Assembly (NCBI GenBank): GCA_027018975.1 | Contig: JALUXN010000172.1 | Span: 1 to 11,934 of the forward strand | Direction of reading: 5' to 3' | Length of the DNA: 11,934 nt | Source of the DNA: Mariprofundaceae bacterium | GTDB taxonomy: Bacteria; Pseudomonadota; Zetaproteobacteria; Mariprofundales; Mariprofundaceae | Part shown: positions 6,656-11,934 of the stretch, one piece after another | How positions within the stretch are numbered: the first letter of the stretch is position 1 | Layout: each line of letters opens with the position of its first letter | The notes under the pieces: generated by a model | Seen by the model: the letters and a program-made list of their open reading frames with translations, nothing else | Databases searched by the model: none | What the model was told of the DNA's origin: nothing | Translations under genes and position numbers: made by a program

Positions 6656-9292
6656 CTATCTCCCGCCTACATCTTTCGCCAGCGGACTGACCGCCGCCAG
6701 CTGCTGCTGCCAATAGTGGATACGCGCCGCATCCCCATGCTCCCGCGCCAACTGCAGCATGGCGTGAATCGCCCCTTCGTGATCCGGCCGGATATCCAGA
6801 ATCCGCGCCAACGCCTGCTCGCGCGACATACCATCAGGCAAACGATGACTTAGCGAATCAAACATCCGATCCGCCAGCGCAAAGGCCGGCCAGCGATCCT
6901 CTGGGTTCGCCCGCCGCGCCAGCCGCGCCATCTCCACCACGCGCCGCTCATCGCCGGTCAGCTCCGCCTTCCAGAGCCGCACATCCAGCGCTGTCGCCAC
7001 CCGCGCCCGTTTGAATGCCTGCATATCCGCTGCACTCACCCCCAGCAGGTGCGCCGCCTCCACATCATGCGCCCGCCAGGACAACAACCAATCCCACATC
7101 GCCACCATATCGACGCCCGCGCCGTACCGCACCTTCGGCAGTCGATACTCAATCACCGGCGCCCACTCATCCTGCAGCGGCGTGGAGAGCGTCGGAATCG
7201 CGCCCCAATAACGGCCATACCAGGTCCATGCCCCCTCACCGCCACTCATCGCTGGCAGCGCATCGGCCTGCGTGCGATGCAGATGCCTCACCAGATTCGA
7301 CAGCAGCGGCATCTCCCCCTTGAAGCCGACCATCGCCACGCGATAACCATCGACAAACAGCGCATTGTGGGTAAAGACCGAGGCGAAAGTGTGCAGAATC
7401 ACCTGCAATGATTTGACATCGAACTGATTGAGCGCCAGCCACTGCGCAAACACGCCACCTTTGCGCAACCGTGCCGCCGCCCGCGCAAACTGCTGGCGCG
7501 ACAACAGATTGGCGCGCCCCACCATGTCGGGATGGAAAAGATCACCGATAATCACATCATACTGCGCGCCACCATCGGCAGCCCGCCGGCGCAGAAAACG
7601 GCGCGCATCATCACGCACCACCCGCATCTGCCGCGTCACACCGCCATTGACCGGCGCAAACCACTGGCCGGCCGCATCGATCGCCCCCTGCGACAATTCC
7701 ACCGCGACACGCCGATGCAGCGTCGCAAAGGGAAGCGAGCCGGCGGCGGTAATGCCCGTCCCCAGCCCGAGCAGCAGCAGCGAGTGCGGCTCATGGTGCA
7801 ACAGCAGCGGCAACCGCGCCTGATTTTTCTGCACTGTCACCGCTGTCGGCTCCGTGGAAGCATCCATCCGCTGCAGATCGGAGAGCAGCAACCGCTGCCC
7901 ATTGGCCTGCTCCACCACATGGGTCAAGGAGACTGCATCCTCATAGATCGATCGATCGACGCTCGCCTTCAGCGACGGCAGCAGATCGGCCACCGCCGGC
8001 AGATGCCGCAGCGGCCAAGCGATCAACAGCAACAACGGCAGCGCCAGCCACAAACGGCGATCCGTCACCCAACGCATCCCGCAGAGCAGCAGCAACAGTG
8101 CCGCCAGCAGAATGGAGGTCGCCGTACCACAGAGCGGCAGCAGCACAAAGCCCGCCAGCAGCGCACCCGCCGCCGCACCGGCACTGTTGGCGCCATACCA
8201 CCAACCACCGGCGGTCTCATCGCTGTCGGAGTAAAACCGCATCGTCAGCAGCGGCAGCCACGCCCCCAGCAGCAGCGTCACCGGCAGCGTGCAGAGCGCC
8301 ACCACGCCACCCTCCGCCAGCATCGCCAACCAGAGCGCGGAGAACTGCGCTGTTGCTGCCCACTGACTGATCGCAGCCAGGAAATATTGCGCCACGACCA
8401 CCGCGACAGCCGCCACCACGGGAAAGAGATTAAGCCAGAACGCATGCCGCCGACGCGGCGCCAAGAGACTGCCCAGACCGATGCCGAGCAGATAGACACA
8501 GAGCAGGACGGCGAGGATATATTCGGTGCGCAGCAGCACCATGCCGTACTCGCGCGTCCACAACACTTCGAGCATCAGCGCCGCCGCACCAATGCCGCCA
8601 TAGGCGAGCAGATCGAATAGCGGTGGTCGTTTGACTACGCCATCGTCAGCCACATGCTGCGGCAGTTCATCCTCGATGCACCACCACTGCGCCGCCAGCA
8701 GCCATGCCGCAGCGGCCAGCAACAGCCCGAAACCGGCCACCCACCAGAGCCCCCGCTGCCAGCCCAGATGCGGCAGCAACCAGAGCGGCAACAGTGCGCC
8801 GATGCTGCCGCCCAGCGCATTGACCCCATACATCGCCGCCAGCGGGACACGCAGCGAAGCCGCCACCCGCAACGCCGCCGGAAATGCCATACCCATCGCC
8901 ATCGCCGCTGGCACCAGCAACAGCAACACGGCACTCCCCTGCAGCAGCTGCCAGCCCGCCAGCGAGAGTGAGCCGCCGAGCGTCAACAGCGCGCGATCGA
9001 TCAGCGGCATCAACAGCGGCAGCAGCAGCGCATAGATCGCCACACCACCCTCCAGCAACCCCAACAGGCGCAATGCCTGCAGCGGTTCTGCGCGGCGCGC
9101 TCTGTCGGCCAGCCAATAGCTGCCGATCCCCAGTCCGGCCATGAAAGCGGTGACAGTCACCACCACACCGAAAATGGAGATGCCGAACATCAGCGACAGC
9201 ATGCGCGTCCAGAGCACTTCGTAGGCGAGCGCGGTGATACCGGTGGCGCCATACAGCAGCAGCAGTGCCGCCACCATCGAACGTCGATTCAT
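6656..9292 (-). CDS. Membrane-bound spermidine-synthase-like protein with duplicated transporter-like half
   Basis: A large protein (878 residues) of the fused membrane/spermidine-synthase-like type. The N-terminal half is highly hydrophobic and duplicated: YEVLWTR at 24-30 is repeated as LEVLWTR at 241-247, GLGIGS at 53-58 as GIGLGS at 270-275, and YGVNALGGSIGALL at 155-168 as YGANSAGAAAGALL at 366-379. Residues about 440-660 form a Rossmann methyltransferase-like fold with GLGTG at 509-513, E532 and YDVIIGDLFHP at 578-588. Classical SpeE has GGGDGG and DxxDP; here these are GLGTG and DLFHP, so true aminopropyl transfer is doubtful. The last about 130 residues are helical and TPR-like. No Shine-Dalgarno precedes ATG 9292. 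It is followed by the CcoG-like gene after 9 nt. Substrate unknown. Confidence 0.8.
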   Translation of the reverse strand: MNRRSMVAALLLLYGATGITALAYEVLWTRMLSLMFGISIFGVVVTVTAFMAGLGIGSYWLADRARRAEPLQALRLLGLLEGGVAIYALLLPLLMPLIDRALLTLGGSLSLAGWQLLQGSAVLLLLVPAAMAMGMAFPAALRVAASLRVPLAAMYGVNALGGSIGALLPLWLLPHLGWQRGLWWVAGFGLLLAAAAWLLAAQWWCIEDELPQHVADDGVVKRPPLFDLLAYGGIGAAALMLEVLWTREYGMVLLRTEYILAVLLCVYLLGIGLGSLLAPRRRHAFWLNLFPVVAAVAVVVAQYFLAAISQWAATAQFSALWLAMLAEGGVVALCTLPVTLLLGAWLPLLTMRFYSDSDETAGGWWYGANSAGAAAGALLAGFVLLPLCGTATSILLAALLLLLCGMRWVTDRRLWLALPLLLLIAWPLRHLPAVADLLPSLKASVDRSIYEDAVSLTHVVEQANGQRLLLSDLQRMDASTEPTAVTVQKNQARLPLLLHHEPHSLLLLGLGTGITAAGSLPFATLHRRVAVELSQGAIDAAGQWFAPVNGGVTRQMRVVRDDARRFLRRRAADGGAQYDVIIGDLFHPDMVGRANLLSRQQFARAAARLRKGGVFAQWLALNQFDVKSLQVILHTFASVFTHNALFVDGYRVAMVGFKGEMPLLSNLVRHLHRTQADALPAMSGGEGAWTWYGRYWGAIPTLSTPLQDEWAPVIEYRLPKVRYGAGVDMVAMWDWLLSWRAHDVEAAHLLGVSAADMQAFKRARVATALDVRLWKAELTGDERRVVEMARLARRANPEDRWPAFALADRMFDSLSHRLPDGMSREQALARILDIRPDHEGAIHAMLQLAREHGDAARIHYWQQQLAAVSPLAKDVGGR

Positions 9293-9304
9293 AGTAGGAA
9301 ATCC

Positions 9305-9331
9305 ATTGTAGCGTAGTCGCTAGTCAGCTAC
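9305..9331 (-). promoter_or_regulatory. Candidate near-leaderless promoter with symmetrical repeat
   Basis: On the minus strand TACAAT (9310-9305) matches five of six -10 positions and ends 12 nt before the ATG at 9292, which lacks a Shine-Dalgarno. A start site at the usual distance would leave only a few leader nucleotides. Immediately upstream, over the spacer, GTAGC (9308-9312) and GCTAC (9327-9331) form an inverted pair that encloses two direct TAGTC copies (9314-9318, 9321-9325). No good -35 is present, which would fit activator dependence. Function is inferred. Confidence 0.3.
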
Positions 9332-9386
9332 ATGCCGGAACTGTTCAGAGCTTAGGCCGGCAGACAGCGCGGCGTCAGTGCGCCAC

Positions 9387-9785
9387 TCACCAGGGCCAGA
9401 ACCAAGCGATGGCGGTGGCCGAGTGGACGATGGCCAGCGTGATACTGAGGCCGGCGAAGATCATATGGGCGGTGAAAACATTTTTACCGAAGGCGATCAT
9501 CGCCACACCCAATCCGCCAGTGATCAACAACAGCAGCAGCAATGCCGCGCCCATCAAAAAAAGGATCTGATGCTTGCGCTCGGTGGTGATTTTACGCTGC
9601 GGACTGACCTCGTCGCCATCGTCGAACTGCTGCATAATCGCTTCGGGGGAGTTCATACCCGTCCGGTCGGCACTTTGCTGCTGCGCTGGCGCTGCTGCAG
9701 TCGCCGCATCCACCAGTGGCACGCCAACAAACCCTGTCAGCAGCAACATCGCCGCTGCCATCCACAAACGCCATCGGTTAATCAT
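9387..9785 (-). CDS. Small membrane protein with a possible heme-ligating H-x13-H helix
   Basis: I do not recognise this 132-residue protein. It starts with a probable signal peptide (about 1-28, cleavage near VDA), then an Ala/Gln-rich and acidic linker. Two membrane helices follow at about 74-98 and 103-130, separated by a short FGKN turn. The last helix contains H107 and H121 spaced 14 apart, and H72 lies just before the first helix. Such a histidine pattern recalls cytochrome-b561-like helices, but heme binding is only an idea. The start is ATG 9785, which overlaps the stop of the upstream 87-residue gene by 8 nt and has a purine-rich GGAGGGCGAGC upstream. A longer frame starting at 9809 lacks that support. 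It is the last gene of the tight cytochrome-SUMF1 group. Confidence 0.72.
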   Translation of the reverse strand: MINRWRLWMAAAMLLLTGFVGVPLVDAATAAAPAQQQSADRTGMNSPEAIMQQFDDGDEVSPQRKITTERKHQILFLMGAALLLLLLITGGLGVAMIAFGKNVFTAHMIFAGLSITLAIVHSATAIAWFWPW

Positions 9786-10041
9786 GCTTCTGCTCGCCCT
9801 CCTCCTCATCTTTATCGCCGCGCATCGCTTGACGCCAATGCAGAATGGCCGACAGAATCATCGGTGCAAATACAAAAAAGAACAGAAAAATAAAAATATA
9901 CCACGGTGTATCGATGGTCACATGCAGAAAACGGTAGCTATCCAGCGCCCACGCATGCAGCGGCATCAGCAGTAGAGCCAACGTCATACCGTATCGCCAG
10001 AGCCGATTGCAACCATTCCGATTCAGCCATCTCTGATTCAT
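9778..10041 (-). CDS. 87-residue single-span membrane protein, unknown function
   Basis: An unrecognised small protein. A cleavable signal peptide is likely at about 1-32 (cleavage near HAWA). A short DSYRFLHVTIDTPWY segment follows, then one strongly hydrophobic helix at about 48-68 rich in phenylalanine, and a charged tail with a run of acidic residues. The ATG at 10041 is preceded by a perfect AAGGAG Shine-Dalgarno that overlaps the end of the SUMF1 gene, whose stop lies 2 nt upstream. A longer frame from 10161 exists but would run through the SUMF1 gene and lacks a good site. It overlaps the next gene by 8 nt. In size and topology it resembles small auxiliary subunits of membrane oxidases, but there is no sequence match I can name. 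Confidence 0.75.
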   Translation of the reverse strand: MNQRWLNRNGCNRLWRYGMTLALLLMPLHAWALDSYRFLHVTIDTPWYIFIFLFFFVFAPMILSAILHWRQAMRGDKDEEEGEQKHD

Positions 10042-10043
10042 AC

Positions 10044-11081
10044 TCACTCCTTGTGCTGATCCACATCCATCGCGCAGCGGAAGCCGAAAAAGTCCGAGGC
10101 GAAATTGGGCAGCGCATAGTTCCGGTGATAACTGGAAGTCGAGAGCGGATCGCTCTTCCATGAGCCGCCACGCATGACGCGATAGATCAACTCCTCTTTC
10201 TCATCGGAGCCACGCTGATAGTTCGGATCAAGCGCGCGCGGTTGAAAAATCTCGCTGCTCGCCTTGGTACCCGGATAGGGAATAAAGCGATCCGCCACCC
10301 ACTGCTGCACATTGCCCGCCATATCAAACACGCCATAGGGGCTCGCGCCCTGCGGATACTGATTGACCGGCGTGGTATGGCCGACTTTGTAGTAGGTGTT
10401 GAGGTTGGTGGCCACCATATGATTACCCCACGGCCAGCGCCGCCCGTCCGTGCCGCGTGCAGCCAGCTCCCACTCCGCTTCGCGCGGCAGGCGTTTGCCT
10501 GCCCAAGCACAGTAATCGCGCGCGTTGTACCACGAAATCATCGTCACCGGATGCAGCTTCATGCCGGCCGGAATATGCCCATCCTGCCAGTTCAGCGGCG
10601 GCCGATAGTGCTTGGCGGCGACAAAACGGGCGTACTCCGCCTCGGTCACCAGATATTTGTCGATTTTGAACGTGGCGACACGCACTTTATGCGCCGGCCG
10701 ATTCTCCTCATTGGTGCGCGGATCATCGCTACCCATGGTGAAGACTGTGCCGGGAATGGTGATCATCCACGCCAGATCCTTCCACTGCTCATCGCTGAGC
10801 AACGCCTGCGCCTCGCCGGCGGTATAAGTGACCGTATTGCCGCCGCGTTTCTCATGCGCCTTCTGCTTATAGATCTCTTCACCGGCAGCGCGGATATGCT
10901 GCTGCATCTCGGATGTATCGTAGCTGGCCTTGGCCTGCATCTCCTCCATCCGCATGGAGCCAAGCTTCATCACATGCAGCGAGCCACCCACCATTGCCAA
11001 GGTGATACAGGTAATCAGTGTGGAGACCAACAGGCGTTTACGCTTTCGTCTGCCGGCCTCTGAAATCTGCGGGCGTTTCAT
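10044..11081 (-). CDS. Membrane-anchored SUMF1-fold protein lacking the formylglycine-generating cysteines
   Basis: A 345-residue protein with an arginine/lysine-rich N-terminus, one membrane anchor at about 17-38, a helical linker rich in Met/Glu/Gln, and a SUMF1 (formylglycine-generating enzyme / EgtB / PvdO) domain from about 106 to 338. Family motifs are clear: IPGTVFTMGSDDP, EAEYARFV, HPVTMISWYNARDYCAWAGK, RLPREAEWELAARG, YGVFDMAGNVQQWV, RVMRGGSW (301-308) and FGFRC (332-336). Between GGSW and FGFRC there is no cysteine, so the copper-binding cysteine pair of true formylglycine-generating enzymes is missing. A relative in respiratory settings is NirV, encoded next to nitrite reductase nirK in some bacteria. 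ATG 11081 overlaps the preceding stop as ATGA. The anchor implies action outside the cytoplasmic membrane. The role is unknown; perhaps maturation or structural. Confidence 0.9.
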   Translation of the reverse strand: MKRPQISEAGRRKRKRLLVSTLITCITLAMVGGSLHVMKLGSMRMEEMQAKASYDTSEMQQHIRAAGEEIYKQKAHEKRGGNTVTYTAGEAQALLSDEQWKDLAWMITIPGTVFTMGSDDPRTNEENRPAHKVRVATFKIDKYLVTEAEYARFVAAKHYRPPLNWQDGHIPAGMKLHPVTMISWYNARDYCAWAGKRLPREAEWELAARGTDGRRWPWGNHMVATNLNTYYKVGHTTPVNQYPQGASPYGVFDMAGNVQQWVADRFIPYPGTKASSEIFQPRALDPNYQRGSDEKEELIYRVMRGGSWKSDPLSTSSYHRNYALPNFASDFFGFRCAMDVDQHKE

Positions 11082-11620
11082 GATGAGCTGTGGCGCGAAT
11101 CATTGTCGGGCAACTGCTCTGCATCACCCGAACTACCATAACGGTGATACCAACCAGTACGTCGGCGCACAATAATCTCACCAATAAAACCGCCGGCAGC
11201 ACAAAACTCCATCTGCAAGATCACAAACATCGCCCAGATTCCCCACGGCAACACATGATCACCAGCGGCCAGTGGCGTATGCGCACTCTGCAGGTAGTCG
11301 ATCATCAACACGGCAAGCGGCGGAAAGTGTGCCAGATATTTACCACCGTAGCCGTAGATCATACCCACCACGACACCGGTCAATACCGGCAATGGCAACA
11401 TGGCTATCACCCAATTGATTGAAAAAGTGCTCATACCGGCGAAGTGATCCAGCTGCACACCGAGCAGTGCCAAGCCGGTCTGTATCAAACCGCCGCCCAC
11501 AGCGAAAGCGGTCACACCGCGCAGCAGCGGTGAGCCCCATTGCGCCTTGCGGATATCCATCTCCGCCTCGGGATTGTCGATATGCTGTTTGTTGGTCTGA
11601 CTCATCGTTGGTTCATCCAT
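11078..11620 (-). CDS. Multi-span membrane protein, unknown function
   Basis: I do not recognise this 180-residue protein. The N-terminal about 30 residues are polar. Membrane helices are likely at about 33-56, 68-90 and 126-150, with a further hydrophobic stretch at about 99-112. The loop between the last two holds DYLQSAHTPLAAGDHVLPWG, and the C-terminal tail (from about 152) is basic then acidic and serine-rich. I use ATG 11620, which follows AGGA by 2-3 nt and lies 4 nt after the cytochrome stop; ATG 11605 (MSQTNKQ) is possible but lacks a ribosome-binding site. It overlaps the SUMF1 gene by 4 nt. Position between a c-type cytochrome and an anchored SUMF1 protein suggests a membrane part of the same complex or its assembly. 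No function can be read directly. Confidence 0.78.
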   Translation of the reverse strand: MDEPTMSQTNKQHIDNPEAEMDIRKAQWGSPLLRGVTAFAVGGGLIQTGLALLGVQLDHFAGMSTFSINWVIAMLPLPVLTGVVVGMIYGYGGKYLAHFPPLAVLMIDYLQSAHTPLAAGDHVLPWGIWAMFVILQMEFCAAGGFIGEIIVRRRTGWYHRYGSSGDAEQLPDNDSRHSSS

Positions 11621-11624
11621 GATC

Positions 11625-11934
11625 CTATTTACCCGTCAGTTTCTTCTGTTCAGCCCTCACCGTCTGTTTGTAATACCAACCACGCACCTTCAAACTGGCG
11701 AAATAAGCCGCCAAGGTCATGCGATCCTGCTTGGGAATATCAGCATAAGAAGGCATTTTATATTTCGGCTTCAAACGCGTTGGCAGCATGGATTGCGGAT
11801 TTTTGGCAGAGAGATAGCGATAGAGCCACTCCTCACTGCGAATCGAACCGATACCATCCAAGCTCGGTGCCGGCACGGTCTCATAGAGATTCTTTACCGA
11901 CCAGATCTTATGACAGTTCCGGCATCCATATTTC
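11625..11934 (-). CDS. c-type cytochrome, C-terminal part (N-terminus beyond window edge)
   Basis: Reading the minus strand inward from the right edge gives KYGCRNCHKIW, a covalent heme c motif CxxCH at bases 11924-11910, followed by about 90 residues to the TAG at 11625-11627. About 55 residues after the CxxCH is KYKMPSYADIP, which supplies a likely axial methionine, then DRMTLAAYFASLK, typical of the last helix of a class I cytochrome c fold. So at least one complete heme domain is present at the C-terminus, and the number of hemes upstream is unknown. A GTG at 11876 would exclude the heme motif and is not the real start. The layout recalls the heme domain of CcoO-type or other membrane cytochromes, but this is not secure. 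It is the most upstream visible gene of the tight five-gene group. Confidence 0.85.
   Translation of the reverse strand, partial: KYGCRNCHKIWSVKNLYETVPAPSLDGIGSIRSEEWLYRYLSAKNPQSMLPTRLKPKYKMPSYADIPKQDRMTLAAYFASLKVRGWYYKQTVRAEQKKLTGK

Noticed and set aside
7946..7959. Tandem GATC repeats
   Set aside because: They fall within coding sequence for an ordinary residue stretch (SVDRSI) and three overlapping copies are not enough to suggest an origin or methylation switch.
7532..8620. Long plus-strand open frame (362 codons) opposite the spermidine-synthase-like gene
   Set aside because: It is Gln/Arg-rich because the coding strand is full of CTG leucine codons; no ribosome-binding or family evidence.
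6656..9292. CAG/CTG-rich low-complexity stretches as possible DNA repeats
   Set aside because: They arise from runs of leucine and alanine codons in membrane helices, not from true tandem repeat arrays.
9387..9809. Longer start (9809) for the 132-residue membrane protein
   Set aside because: It would place an arginine-rich extension before a good signal peptide and lacks a ribosome-binding site; ATG 9785 has both support and the operon overlap.

Overview
The window is a GC-rich, gene-dense bacterial chromosome segment. It carries seven genes of central respiration, cofactor and amino-acid metabolism, plus a tightly packed block of five genes (one cut by the window edge) that looks like an accessory electron-transport operon. 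Separate nuoC and nuoD genes, a CcoG-like assembly ferredoxin, a membrane-bound spermidine-synthase-like protein and citramalate synthase all suggest a Gram-negative, respiring, probably autotrophic or microaerophilic proteobacterium. The Zetaproteobacteria are a plausible guess, but that is inference from protein flavour and not from a marker gene. I see no rRNA, tRNA, CRISPR array, insertion sequence or prophage.

Layout. Positions 1-2510 (minus strand) are the start of a complex I operon in the order nuoA-nuoB-nuoC-nuoD; nuoD runs off the left edge. Start and stop codons overlap or nearly touch throughout. Positions 2511-2682 form the only divergent intergenic region. It holds a possible nuo promoter overlapped by an inverted repeat, a possible ribF -10 box, and a perfect 8-bp hairpin that buries the ribF start codon. 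Positions 2683-3609 (plus) are ribF, the bifunctional FMN/FAD-forming enzyme and the only plus-strand gene. FMN from RibF is the cofactor of complex I (bound by NuoF), so the divergent pairing makes metabolic sense. ribF converges on cimA with 10 bases between the stop codons.

Positions 3620-9292 (minus) hold, in transcription order, a large membrane protein with a duplicated transporter-like half and a spermidine-synthase-like half, a CcoG/FixG-like membrane ferredoxin, and cimA. A 94-base gap (9293-9386) before this group contains a symmetrical repeat and a good -10 box that would give an almost leaderless mRNA.

Positions 9387-11934 (minus) hold, in transcription order: the C-terminal part of a c-type cytochrome (CxxCH at the right edge), a multi-span membrane protein, a membrane-anchored SUMF1-fold protein without the formylglycine-generating cysteine pair, an 87-residue single-span protein, and a 132-residue two-span protein with a H-x13-H pair in its last helix. 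Gaps and overlaps here are 4 nt, -4, 2 and -8, so the five genes are surely co-transcribed and probably translationally coupled. Together with the downstream CcoG-like protein they suggest an uncharacterised membrane redox or oxidase-assembly module whose main enzyme lies beyond the right edge. This is the part of the window most worth following up.
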